Of a stretch of DNA of 64,000 bases, positions 19,741 through 29,605 are shown piece after piece (the first letter of the stretch is position 1; every line of letters starts with the position of its first letter). Both the position numbers and the translations under genes were made by a program. The notes below the pieces were generated by a model, which was given only the letters and a program-made list of their open reading frames with translations, did no database searches and had not been told where the DNA came from. Source of the DNA: Diplonema papillatum (Eukaryota > Euglenozoa > Diplonemea > Diplonemida > Diplonemidae). The DNA is taken from the NCBI GenBank assembly GCA_030068145.1, contig JAPJBO010000046.1:124001-188000 (forward strand). Reading direction: 5' to 3'.

Positions 19741-21400
19741 CGGTCACCAACGATCCCCTCCACCCCCTCTCAACCGGGGATGGCGTAAATGCTTGGCTAC
19801 CCCTAACACTCTGGCAATTCATTGTTATGAAATTTTATGTAGTGTAGCCAAAGTTAAAGTGTGCAAAAATGAAATTATGATTGGGATGTGACATATTTGC
19901 ACACTTTAACTTTGGCTAGCCGAGCTTCCGATGAGACCGACGTCGATTACAAATTCGCTAAGAAATTGGTCATTCACGTGCGTACGCTTCTCTTTTAAAA
20001 ATGGGGGTGTCGCGGTAGTTGTGTCGTTGAGCTTCGCCTTGCGGACCTGCTTCTCGGTCTTCCCCGCGTGGTGCCGGTTCTCGACCTCGCGCTCGGCGAA
20101 CCCGGCCTGCACCGCGCTCGCCCAGCTGTGCATCAGCAGCACCGCGTCCACGCCCCAGCGCGCCTCGTCCATCGACGAAGCCGCCATTGGTCACCAACAA
20201 TCCCCTCCACCCCCTCTCAACCGCGGATGGCGTAAATGCTTGGCTACCCCTAACACTCTGGCAATTCATTCTTATGGAATTTTATGTAGTGTAGCCAAAG
20301 TTAAAGTGTGCAAATATGTCACATCCAATTCATGAAATTATGAATGGGATGTGACATATTTGCACACTTTTTTTTTTTAACTTTGGCTAGCCGAGTTTGT
20401 GACCGATGAGACCGACGTCAATTACAAATTCGCTAATTGGTAATTAACGTGCGTACGCTTCTCTTTTTAAAATGGGGGTGTCGCGGTAGTTGTCGTTGAG
20501 CTTCGCCTTGCGGACCTCTCGGTCTTCCCCGCGTGGTGCCGGTTCTCGACCTCGCGCTCGGCGAACCCGGCCTGCACCGCGCTCGCCCAGCTGTGCATCA
20601 GCAGCACCGCGTCCACGCCCCAGCGCGCCTCGTCCATCGACGAAGCCGCCATTGGTCACCAACGATCCCCTCCACCCCCTCTCAACCGGGGATGGCGTAA
20701 ATGCTTGGCTACCCCAAACACTCCGGCAATTCATTGTTATGAATGGGATGTGACATATTTGCACACTTTAACTTTGGCTAGCCGAGTTTGTGGCCGATGA
20801 GACCGACGTCAATTACAAATTCGCTAAGAAATTGGTCATTAACGTGCGTACGCTTCTCTTTTTAAAATGGGGGTGTCGCGGTAGTTGTGTCGTTGAGCTT
20901 CGCCTTGCGGACCTCTCGGTCTTCCCCGCGTGGTGCCGGTTCTCGACCTCGCGCTTGGCGAACCCGGCCTGCACCGCGCTCGCCCAGCTGTGCATCAGCA
21001 GCACCGCGTCCACGCCCCAGCGCGCCTCGTCCGTCGACGAAGCCGCCATTGGTCACCAACGATCCCCTCCACCCCCTCTCAACCGGGGACGGCGTAAATG
21101 CTTGGCTACCCCTAACACTCTGGCAATTCATTGTTATGAATGGGATGTGACATATTTGCACACTTTAACTTTGGCTAGCCGAGTTTGTGGCCGATGAGAC
21201 CGACGTCAATTACAAATTCGCTAAGAAGTTGTTCATTCACGTGCGTACGCTTCTCTTATTAAAATGGGGGTCGCGGTAGTTGTGTCGTTGAGCTTGAAGC
21301 AGGTCCGCAAGGCTCGCCCAGCTGTGCATCAGCAGCACCGCGTCCACGCCCCAGCGCGCCTCGTCCGTCGACGAAGCCGCCATTGGTCACCAACAATCCC
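19741..21400 (-). pseudogene. Four tandem, decayed copies of the first-exon start plus upstream region
   Basis: Copies of the ATG region have start codons at 20187, 20652, 21049 and 21383 (parent 19740), spaced 447, 465, 397 and 334 bp. Each contains the 5' flank (ctctcaaccggggatggcgt), a foldback MITE (family J) and, except the last, about 55-60 codons of exon 1. Copies 1-3 break frame near codons 44-57 through small indels and then run into 'acccccatttt'. They cannot encode the protein, but they could supply extra promoters or 5' leaders. Confidence 0.85.
19845..19918. mobile_element. Foldback MITE (family J) upstream of the DEP gene
   Basis: Perfect 23-bp arms (tagccaaagttaaagtgtgc plus aaa) lie at 19845-19867 and 19896-19918. 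The copy at 20290-20390 has longer arms with a T-run insertion. Copies upstream of the third and fourth units keep only the right arm. A diverged fragment lies at 45305-45395. It is carried along in the tandem duplication. Confidence 0.85.
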
Positions 21401-22205
21401 TTTTAGAGCCTCCGGTTGAGGCTCCGGCACGTGTGTACGCTTCTCGTCTTATAATGGGAGGGTGTCGCGGTAGTTGTTGTTGAGATTCGCCTTGCGGACC
21501 GGGATAGTTGCGGGGGGTGCGAGTTTCGGCGTGCGGCAGAGAAGCTCGTGGTTTCGGGGGTCGGTATCCTTCCGTAGGAACACTGAACTTGTACTGCATT
21601 CTTCCGTAGGAACACTGAATTTGTAAACTCGAAAGAGAACGGGACTAGCACTGGGTACTTTTGAGTACATGGGCCACTCAGCATGCGCTCGACTAGCAGC
21701 GTGTGGGAGGGTGACTAGCCTAACGATCACGATCATGTCCACTCACCGACAAGATGACTTCCCTCGGTACGTACACAGCCACCGCGTACCCAGGTCGCAC
21801 CGAGGCCCGATCGATGCCGAAGATCGTTTCTCATGCCCGGAACTTCACCAGGGTCGCCAAGCCCGATCGATGCCGAGAGATCGCATCGTGGAGGTTCGTT
21901 ATAAGCCAAGAGACAATGCCAGGGGATCGTCAGCCAGGTTGCTTGCCGGAATCGTCAAGTCAATCCAGATCGCAAGAAGCTACGATGAACAACAGACAGC
22001 GTCCCATGCTTTCATTCCGTCCGCCGTTGTGTGCTTGTTCCAGAAGGTAGAATGCGAAGAGCGTTGCTGACTGACGGGTGCAGGAACACTGCACAACTTT
22101 TCAAAGACGATGCGGAATTCAACGGAAACGAGAAAACGAAAAAAGAAAATGCCGGCGGAGGGCCGCGGGAAAGAGGGGACCACGCGACCCACTTGCTGTG
22201 GGGTT
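21401..22205. other. Stretch with short repeats, no supported gene
   Basis: A fragment of the family H core (gggtacttttgagtacatgg) lies at 21653. The motif 'gcccgatcgatgccga' occurs twice (21806 and 21860). Plus-strand frames around 21736-22070 are short and unsupported. Confidence 0.45.
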
Positions 22206-22208
22206 TCA

Positions 22209-22258
22209 GCGGCATCTGTCGCAAGACCCACTGCCGTGGGTCTTGCGACAGATGCCGC
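22209..22258. repeat. Perfect 23-bp hairpin
   Basis: The arm 'gcggcatctgtcgcaagacc' plus 'cac' at 22209-22231 is followed by the 4-base loop tgcc and the exact reverse complement at 22236-22258. No T run follows. Confidence 0.95.
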
Positions 22259-22440
22259 GCGCCCCCTCTCCGCTCCTCACCTCCAGCCAAGCGCCAAGAT
22301 TGTGGTTGTGTCCTTTGGCAGAGTGAACCGATGCCCCTCGTCGTCTCACCTTCCAAATACGGCCTGTATCATGCTTGCTCCCCATGGCACCCACTAGCAA
22401 TAGTGTTTTAGTCTGGTAGCTGTGGGCGGCGTGAAGTCTT

Positions 22441-22525
22441 CCAGAGAAAGGGAGACGAGGTAGAGAGCAGGAACCATCTCTTCAATAAGTTTCCGGTCGC
22501 CCCACTGCTACCCCGTGCGTCTTGT
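22441..22525 (-). mobile_element. Retroelement family E, short 3'-end fragment
   Basis: It matches the end of the retroelement at 59730-60627 (accatctct, tttccggtcgccccact). A degenerate GA tract marks its tail. Only about 85 bp remain, consistent with strong 5' truncation. Confidence 0.6.
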
Positions 22526-22611
22526 GGCGGGTTCTTCCCCTTCGTACCTTGCAATGTGTGCACATCAAGAACATTTCCGGGAGATAGATCAGCAAAACCA
22601 ACGGTGGAGAG

Positions 22612-22805
22612 GGAGAATAGTTGAGTTGCAGCTCTTGACAAAGATAGATGGAAAAAAGAAGGTGGTTTTTATTCTTCGCTTTTTCTCACGAACGGGGGGT
22701 CGGTCCTGCTTTTGGCTTTGTAGGTTCTCCTGACTCCCCAATTCGTGGTTAGCACAAACTCAAGAGGTCCAGTCAACTATTCCCTGCAGTATTAGCATAC
22801 TTTCA
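22612..22805 (+). mobile_element. MITE family D, uninterrupted copy
   Basis: The ends are inverted: 'gaatagttgagttgcagctc' at the left and 'gacctcttgagtttgtgcta'-type sequence read backwards to 'tcaactattccc' at the right. The interior 'tcttcgctttttctcacgaa' to 'ccccaattcgtggttagcac' is nearly identical to 60635-60793. This copy is the empty site that shows where the retroelement at 59730 inserted. Confidence 0.85.
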
Positions 22806-23835
22806 ATAAAATATCTCTCCCTCCCCACGACAACATAATAAGTTCGGTTGGTGTTCGGCAACTTCAAACAACCGTTGTTCTGGAAATGTTTCGAAAAAAG
22901 GACATCGCGGCGCCGGCTATCCGCGATGGCAGACACGCGAGACGCTCGTGCAAAAACGGAAGCGAAAACAAGAATAAAAAACGCAGGGAAAACGCACCAC
23001 GAAAGGAGGGGCTTCAAAGCTCATTCAAAAACCGCGAGAGAAAAAATGAACGACATTTGATGCTAAATTACAAGGAACCCCGTCACGAGTTAGTTCCGAG
23101 AACGGACGGCTGATACTGGGTGGGGAAGGGGGTTCGACTGGAAGGGGCGGGTGGCTTTTCAAAAGCGAGTTCGCTTGAAACTCCGGGTGTTTTTAGTTTC
23201 CGGATTTGATGTTCGCAAGAGCTTGGACGAAAGGAGGTGCACCAACAGAGGGAAAGAGAGAGAGAGAGGGTGCCGGGGAGTACCTTTTGCGGTCGTTCGT
23301 TTGCGGTTTCGGTCGGTATCCCGCGGGCTCTACGTGCGGTTGGTCCTCTTAAGTCTTAAGAAAGGAATGCGTTGGCCTGAGCCTGTCCACGCCTTGATGC
23401 GTTGCTTCGAGAAAATTAGTGGACTCAACCCGCACACAGGGCACGCCGCGATCACAGCGAAGCTGCTGCAAGAGGTGGCGCCTCCCTCACTGCCAGGTCT
23501 GTCTCGTAGTGGCTCGCTTTCGCATGGAACGACGCTGAAGCGTCAGTCTTGTGCAGTCGCAACACACCCATGCCCGGCTTTTTTCGCAGGTTCTTCCTAC
23601 CGTGCGGACAGGTACCAGCATCAGTACGTCGGGAAGAACACGTGACAGGTGCGTTGGGCACCCGTGTCTTTCGTAGAAATCTTCCGCAGCGCGGGAAGCA
23701 TCAGTCGTCAGGGACATGGGACAAGGCTTCGTGTAGCCGCAACAAAAAATGCCCGAGGTGCGGGAAAGACCCACCTCCGGGCGTCTCGCACGTGATCCAG
23801 TCCAACCCCCGCCGACAGGCTGTGATCGTTTGGGG
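22806..23835. other. No supported gene
   Basis: A short GA tract lies at about 23256-23268. Overlapping small frames have no motif or splice support. Confidence 0.4.
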
Positions 23836-23960
23836 CATGCTTTCGCTCGTCTTGATCGTCGCGCTCAGGCGCGCGTTTGGTGCCTCGCTTCTCCTTCGAT
23901 TGCTCGTCCAGGTGCATCGGTTGCGCTTCGATGGTTGCTTCCTTGGCTCCCATTGGCTGT
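23836..23960 (-). pseudogene. Mobile-element ORF fragment (family M), minus copy
   Basis: It encodes Q-P-M-H-L-D-E-Q-S-K-E-K-R and P-E-R-D-D-Q-D-E and matches 27470-27545 on the plus strand. The two copies flank the nucleoplasmin-like gene in opposite orientation. Confidence 0.6.
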
Positions 23961-24251
23961 GATAGACAGCCTATATCAGCAGTCTATCAGCGGGGGGTGC
24001 AACCAGCAGGCAACTCAACTCGATGCGGTTTCAGGGGATAGGGTCCCGCAGTGTCGCCCGGGCCTGCGAACGCAGCACAAGAGCGAGAAGCCGCGTCGGT
24101 CGTCCGGCCCACCGGCTGGAACGTAGGCATTCCGGTCATTCGAGACGCGGCCACACCACAGGCATCCACGGACTACCTGAATGCAGCTGGGGCATCGCGC
24201 AATGCGCAGCCATGAAAGCTTTTGCAAAAACGCTTCTCATCAGGGTTGGGC

Positions 24252-24470
24252 GGGGTTGTAAGAACTTGGAATGCTTGTGTGCGCAACACCGCACCGGTTC
24301 ACCTGCACCGTGTGGTTCTTTCTCGTGCTTGCTCTGCGCGGTGGGGTCCAGCCTCAGAAGCTGGAGTTAAAGTGTGGAGATAAAGAGGGCGTGCCCGAGT
24401 TACACCCGAAAGCGGGTGTGACACCCGCTTTTGGTAACCCCAGCTTTAACTCCAGCTTCTGAGGCTAGCC
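24252..24470. repeat. Family K fragment with a 25-bp hairpin
   Basis: The family K start (gaacttggaatgcttgtgtg) is followed by arms 'agcctcagaagctggagtta' (24353) and its inverse ending 'ctccagcttctgaggct' (24468). A second inner hairpin (acacccgaaagcgggtgt) lies near 24403. A related hairpin is at 46925-47040. Confidence 0.8.
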
Positions 24471-24667
24471 GTGGGGGTACGCGAGCCTTGCAACGCGCGA
24501 GCGAGTCGAATCGCTGCTCCGCGCATGTTCACGCGTACGCAGACGGCAGTTGTCGGCGGACTGCCAATCACGATGATGGACAGGGGCGGGCCTCGTCCCT
24601 CGTGCGGTGGCAGGGATGGGGAAGGTGCTGTCCGGACGGCCTGGCTGGAAGGGGAGGTGCGCCCGCT

Positions 24668-24918
24668 CTACTGCGCGGCAGCATTCTTCTTCTTCTTCTT
24701 CTTCTTCGTCTTCCTCTGCGTCTCTTCCTCCACCGCCTTCGCATCTGCGGCGGTCTCTTCTTCGACTTCTTCCCTCTGCCGCTTGCCCGGTTTCTTGTTG
24801 TTGTTGTTGGCGACGCTCAGCACTGCGGCCCGGAGCTCAGCCTCCTCCTCTTCGTCCATCTCCTCGTCTTCTTCATCGTCATCCATGTCAAACCCGAACT
24901 CCAGCGGATCTTCTTCTT
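24668..24918 (-). CDS. Nucleoplasmin-like protein, exon 3 (acidic/basic tail)
   Basis: Acceptor 'cacgatgcag' at 24919/24920; two bases complete a Glu codon from exon 2. It encodes E-E-D-P-L-E-F-G-F-D-M-D-D-D then a Glu/Asp tract, an N-rich linker with K-K-P-G-K-R-Q-R (NLS-like), and a lysine run (seven K) before N-A-A-A-Q and TAG. The order acidic tract, basic NLS and Lys-rich end is typical of nucleoplasmin/HD2/FKBP-NPL proteins that bind histones. The acceptor lies in repeated AAG triplets, so in-frame variation by one codon is possible. Confidence 0.85.
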
Positions 24919-25684
24919 CTGCATCGTGGTTTATGTAAGTGAGAACGCTCACGTGCCAAGAACCGGGACCGCCGAAGATACTCGACGTAGCTTTGACTCC
25001 CAATGGAAGGGAGGAAATATAGGGGTAGAGGGGGCAAATTCAATACAAATACAATCTGGTTTGTTCTTCGCTTGCACCACCGTTCGGTAGGTGCGGCTCT
25101 TGGGATCCCTTCGGTTCTTTGTCTGGCAGCTTCGACACATTTCTTTCCAAGCTGGCGCTTATGTAAAAGAAATGTGCACTGCTCCGTAACATCCTTGGCA
25201 GTGGCATGCAGCTGCTCCACCTGACAAAGACGCTCGGTGATGTGCTGCAGCTGCGGGGAAAAGGCCCACCCACGTATCAAACAAACCGTCAACGAACCCT
25301 TCCCGCGTATCTAACTTGTGTCTCCGAGCAAAAAATCGCAACTTCGCTACGGAGAGAGAAGCGACGACCCACCTGTACGTTCCTCGCAAAGAGCAGCAAG
25401 GAATTCTGCTTACTGGTCTGTCTGCGCCTTTGTGTTCGCTGACGCAAAGTCTGCGGGATACTTCTTCAGCAAGAAAGAACGAAGAGGAATCAAACCATCC
25501 AGGGTAAACCTATCACTTACATTGCGTAGGGGCAAGATGAAATTTTTTCTTCCCGTCCAACGACACCCCCCCCAACCACCTGGTTCTTGGGTGGCTTGAC
25601 GACTGCGCAGCAGCATTCCCGCAGTGAGACTGTAATAGTCGCACTCCAGCTCCCTCGAGCCTCTTCAGATAAACGGAAGCATAC
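24919..25684 (-). other. Intron 2 of the nucleoplasmin-like gene
   Basis: Donor GTATGC at 25684, acceptor AG at 24919. It contains a family C SINE-like copy at 25060-25172. Coding-looking stretches inside (for example around 25190-25280) do not join in phase. Confidence 0.75.
25060..25172 (+). mobile_element. SINE-like family C, internally deleted copy
   Basis: It has the start 'ttgttcttcgcttgcaccac' and end 'ccaagctggcgcttatgtaa' of family C but lacks the middle 100 bp. It is antisense to the host gene, inside intron 2. Confidence 0.7.
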
Positions 25685-25786
25685 CTTGGAAGTTGCCGCT
25701 AATGTGCACGGTTTTGTGTCCGCGGATACTGAAAGCAAGGGGCTTCGTCGAGTCGAAGTGAAGACGCATCATTGCCATGCAGTTGT
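25685..25786 (-). CDS. Nucleoplasmin-like protein, exon 2
   Basis: 102 bp: two bases complete His58, then N-C-M-A-M-M-R-L-H-F-D and T-V-H-I-S-G-N-F-Q, and one base of the next codon. Acceptor 'acatcacaacag', donor AAG|GTATGC. It supplies the last strands of the NPL beta-barrel; the V-H-I-S-G-N-F sequence matches the usual V-H-F-x-G-Y ending of this domain. Confidence 0.87.
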
Positions 25787-25805
25787 CTGTTGTGATGTAG
25801 GTGGG

Positions 25806-26188
25806 AAGTGAGTCAACTGTTATGAAGGGACTGGCCTTTAGAGGTCTCGACGTGAGTCAACTTATCTGGAGGGACTGGCCTTTAGAGGTCTCGACGTGAG
25901 TCAACTGTTATGAAGGGACTGGCCTTTAGAGGTCTCGACGTGAGTCAACTGTTATGAAGGGACTGGCCTTTAGAGGTCTCGACGTGAGTCAACTGTTATG
26001 AAGGGACTGGCCTTTAGAGGTCTCGACGTGAGTCAACTGTTATGAAGGGACTGGCCTTTAGAGGTCTCGACGTGAGTCAACTGTTATGAAGGGACTGGCC
26101 TTTAGAGGTCTCGACGTGAGTCAACTGTTATGAAGGGACTGGCCTTTAGAGGTCTCGACGTGAGTCAACTTATCTGGAGGGACTGGAC
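25806..26188 (+). repeat. 44-bp minisatellite in intron 1 of the nucleoplasmin-like gene
   Basis: Units begin with 'gtgagtcaactgttatgaag' at 25808, 25852, 25896, 25940, 25984, 26028, 26072, 26116 and 26160, almost without mutation. The first and last units carry 'cttatctgga' in place of 'ctgttatgaa'. Near-identity suggests recent expansion. Confidence 0.97.
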
Positions 26189-26319
26189 GCGCATACGCTG
26201 GTCCGGCTTTTTGTGTTTCTGTGGGTCTTCGCTCGTTTTGTGTTACCGACGAGCAACCGGGACGCCCGCACGCGCTGTCTGTTGTCCCAACTTTCTTCGT
26301 TTACGCTCAAATTCAATCC

Positions 26320-26465
26320 ATCGACCGGTGTTATTTCGACGGGAGCTCGACTGCACACTAAACCCAGATGGACCTCTGTGTCGCGTGGGCTGCAGCACTT
26401 TTTCTTTTTCCTCCTGTGCGACTTTCGCTGCTGGCGGCCGCATCGTGCACTTATTCCGGAGGACC
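26320..26465 (+). mobile_element. SINE-like family A, diverged copy in intron 1
   Basis: It shares 'ctaaacccagatggacctct' and 'gtgggctgcagcac' with family A but is clearly older. It lies antisense to the gene. Confidence 0.55.
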
Positions 26466-26672
26466 AACGATGATATGTCAAAAGGGACGGGTCGAATAAT
26501 AACGCCGTGTTGTTATTCAAATTGTCGGGTACGAAAAAAGCTTTCGGGTACGCAGATGTGTGTTGACAGCACCACTAGTAGCGTTTTGACTGCTGGCGCG
26601 TGTCAAATAACTGGTACCGACTCCCCTCTGTATCGCACGCGCACATGAAAACCGCAACGAGACACTGCATAC

Positions 26673-26844
26673 GTTTGTTGAGAGAGGCAATGATGATGTC
26701 TCGGCCATCGACGGTAGCCACGAGTGAGACCGGCTGGGGCTCGCTGGCGTCGATACACGCCACGTTGAGGGCGAGCTGCTTTCCTTTGGGCACCTTCACA
26801 TCGTACGCTTTGCCCGACTGCACCTGCAGTCCAAAGAATCCCAT
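26673..26844 (-). CDS. Nucleoplasmin-like histone chaperone, exon 1
   Basis: The ATG at 26844 begins M-G-F-F-G-L-Q-V-Q-S-G-K-A-Y, the classical start of NPL domains (M-x-F-W-G-V-x-V-x-x-G). It continues through L-A-L-N-V-A-C-I-D-A-S and V-S-L-V-A-T-V-D-G-R-D to a donor AAAC|GTATGC. With exons 2 and 3 (172 + 102 + 251 bp) the protein is 174 residues. NPL proteins form ring oligomers that bind histones H2A-H2B or H3-H4 in the nucleus or nucleolus; FKBPs Fpr3/4 and plant HD2 share the domain. No FKBP or HD2 zinc finger is present here. In-frame codons extend upstream, but the family start favours this Met. Confidence 0.87.
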
Positions 26845-27369
26845 GAGAGCAACCAAGCCACCCCCACGATTTTCCCCGCCAACCCCGGCCCCGCTATCTT
26901 TTTCAACTGCCGGAATCTTCCGGCGCATTTTAGAGCATTGCAGAGGTTTACAGATCCGGTATTTTCGCGTCAACCGGTTGTCAAATGAGCAACACGCTGC
27001 TTCAACAACAACAAACAAGCTGGGGGGGTTGATTGAAACCGGGCAGTGGATGGTCAAGTGCCGCAGTGGTCCCTCTCCTTCGCAGTGTCCACTGCTACAA
27101 GAGTCGGTGCCGCTACTTAACTACGGCGGATATGCTGGCGGAGAGTGCGGTTAGGGCGAGGGTGACGTGCTTTTCTTGCAAGGCGTTTGCACTCAAAACT
27201 CGACTACACGCACCCCAGGCTTGTCATCAGACAAACGCATACGCAACGGCCGGTTGACCCCGCTCGTGAAACTGTATCATAAGGATTGCTGCTGTCTGCC
27301 ACAGCAATCCCTGTAAGAACGGTCGCGAACGATCGCCGCAACTCGCAAGGGGGTGGTGGCACAGGACGA

Positions 27370-27905
27370 CTACATGCTATGTGTGCAACGATCCTGCAGA
27401 AAATCCCTGCCGCAGTGGCGGACGGTCTGTTCCGGTCGCCCAAGCGCCGTAAGGAAGCTGTGGGCGCGCAACCAATGAACCTGGACGAGCAGTCGAAGGA
27501 GAAGCGTAGCCCTGAACGCGACGATCAAGACGAGCTGAAGAGGCGAAAACATGACACATCACGTGCGACGAGAGAACCGCGACGGAGCAGGAAGGCATCA
27601 GCGCCGGTAAAGCGAAGACGACGACGACCCCCCAACGGAAGAAGAAGTGCCCAGCGCCGCCCGTAAAAGCGAAGGCAAAGGCCGCAGAGAAGATTGCAAA
27701 CCGGCAAGGAAGGGAAGAGTCGCAAAGCGACCGGCGCGAAGACGATGATTCGAATGAGTGCAAACGCACGCCAGAAGCACGACACGGTGCGATCGAAGAG
27801 GTAGTCATCCAGTGGCTAATGCAGGGCGTCGCTACAGGTACTCTGCATTCTAACTTCAACTAACCCAAACTGTCACGGTCTATCAGGAGAGGATGGTCCG
27901 GTATT
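27370..27905 (+). pseudogene. Mobile-element ORF fragment (family M) with F/I-type 3' end
   Basis: The plus frame from 27376 (C-A-T-I-L-Q-K-I-P-A) encodes a charged protein (P-M-N-L-D-E-Q-S-K-E-K-R and P-E-R-D-D-Q-D-E). It shifts frame near 27600 to K-A-K-A-A-E-K-I-A-N-R and ends after V-V-I-Q-W-L-M-Q-G-V. It is followed by 'ctgcattctaac' (family I) and 'acggtctatcagg' (family F), suggesting that I and F are the 3' end of the same element. 'cacatcacgtgcgaagagat'-type sequence recurs at 54190 and 54400. Confidence 0.5.
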
Positions 27906-28870
27906 GCACCACCTACACCCTCTGGGTGCTGCCAGATTGCTGCAATGGCTACACTAAAGGATCGAGGGCATTATGAGCGCGACCTCACAAGGTCCGCAGA
28001 AGTAGTAGCAAAACAGGCAAAAAAACATGCGAGGTAGAGAAGAGGACGGGAGGCATGATTGAACATCGTGCGCATGAACAAAAGAATAATAGTTGTCTCA
28101 TCCCGAGGGACGAGCAGCCAGGGTTTGCGGGTGTCTTGCAATGGACCCTTGCGTTGTTTGTGAACGGACTTTTTTTTTGCGGAGGAAGATGCTTTGCCGT
28201 GGGAGGTAAGCTCGCGCTCATTGCAGGGCGCTCGATTTCACTTTTCTGCTAGGTTGACCACAAAAACTGTTTCGTCGGTCTCTCTGGCACTCGTACCCAC
28301 TCGCCAACGCACTCGGCATTGCAGTCTTGCAGTGTATCTTTCAATCGTTCCGGGGCCTCCTTGACCACGAATCTCCGGGTTCCGTATAGAGCTGGAGATC
28401 ACCGTGATCTATGTTGTTGGCTGGCATGGCGGTGACAGAGGCCAGAACACGCTGCCAACTGCAAACTGTTTTGTTGAACGCCCTGAGTTCGAATGACCAA
28501 AGGCAGCCAGTTCAGCCACGCCTACCCCTTGAAACTGCGAGCTTCTGATACCAAGCATCATGGATCAAGCTTCCCCTTCTGTTGATTCGGTACGCTACCT
28601 CAAGCGCCTGCCATCGAATGGCGAGCTCCCTTGCTTCCCCTAACACTACACGGGTCGACCGTGGGGTGGAGATGGGCAAATCAAGCCCCGCACTCGTCCA
28701 TCTCCAGGACCCAGGGACCAAAAGATTGAGCACTCACGCTCACGGAGGGAGAAATTTTTGTTCTTGCTTTTTTTTTCTCTTCTTGAAATCAGATTGTGAA
28801 GGGGCTTTCCGCGGCTCACCTGGCGGAGAGGGTCGTGAGGAATTTATCTGGGGCCGGGTGTGATCCTTGC
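27906..28870. other. Intergenic, mostly unassigned
   Basis: A minus-strand stretch at 28520-28660 looks coding (E-A-R-E-L-A-I-R-W-Q-A-L-E-V-A-Y) but is short and has no family or splice support. Confidence 0.35.
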
Positions 28871-28879
28871 TGTGTTTAG

Positions 28880-29040
28880 AGTTATAGTTCGCTTGAGAAT
28901 CCGGGAATTTAGAGTCTCCGGGTGACCTTTGTCGAATGGGTTCTTTTAGAGCTAATACCTACTGGGAGGGTTTGGGGGGGGCATGCACGGCTTCTTTCGT
29001 GTACACTTTACTTGTTTGCTTTGGCAAGTCAGGTTCGAAA
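28880..29040 (+). repeat. Dispersed repeat family G, copy 1
   Basis: The stretch 'gttatagttcgcttgagaat' to 'ttctttcgtgtacactttac' is about 90% identical to 49809-49945. The following 'tttggcaagtcaggttcgaa' recurs in inverted form at 50176-50200. Its 'agtctccgggtgacc' core also occurs alone at 35057 and 45262. Confidence 0.75.
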
Positions 29041-29454
29041 CAGTTTGTGACCAAGATCTCAGGGGAGTGTTCTTGGCTCTCCACGTCTTACTTTTTGTCG
29101 CAACTAGTCGGGCAACAACCTGCAGCTAGCCAAATAAGTAATGAAAGCGAACACCACAACAGCTGGATAGGCATCCTATTTCCACCCACGCGTGCTCTTG
29201 AACATGATCCAGGGTCAACCCATTTGGCGAAGGTCGGGCCCGGAGACCTAAAATACCTGGTTCGAAAACGAACATTCACTTCACAAGGAAACCCCTTGTC
29301 AAACTTGAGAACGGTGCGCCACCATCGGCACAATTGAGAAGCGGGGAATTCTGTTTAATCTTGAAAAGAGTGAGATGGACTCACTGCTCAAAAAAAAAAA
29401 AGGGAGGCATTTCGGGAGGCAGCTGGTCCGCTCGTTTATTGAGCCGGTCCGCCC

Positions 29455-29605
29455 CCGACTGATCGACTAAAATTGTCTGTGATAGTCTACGATAGTTTGG
29501 GTTAGAATGCATAGAATCTGTGGCGAAAATCTGCATTCTTACGATAGTTGAGGTTAGAATGCAGAATACCTGTAGCGATGGCCCGCATTCTACGATAGCC
29601 TAGCA
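29455..29605 (-). repeat. Family I repeats
   Basis: Three partial units of 'gttagaatgcanagaatctgtggcga' occur here; single units occur at 43722, 47824 and (inverted) 54440-54480. Confidence 0.7.

Noticed and set aside
18688..19788. 366-codon plus frame
   Set aside because: Antisense of the DEP-domain exon, with the same compositional signature.
25159..25389. Coding-looking stretches in intron 2 of the nucleoplasmin-like gene
   Set aside because: They do not join exons 2 or 3 in phase, while exon 2 joins exon 3 directly with the expected family sequence.
25806..26188. Tandem array as a possible CRISPR
   Set aside because: Units are contiguous identical 44-mers without unique spacers, in a eukaryotic intron. 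The same reasoning excludes the 22-, 39- and 91-bp arrays.
28940..29045. 'caggttcgaaac' as a tRNA B box
   Set aside because: No A box or cloverleaf nearby; it is part of repeat family G.
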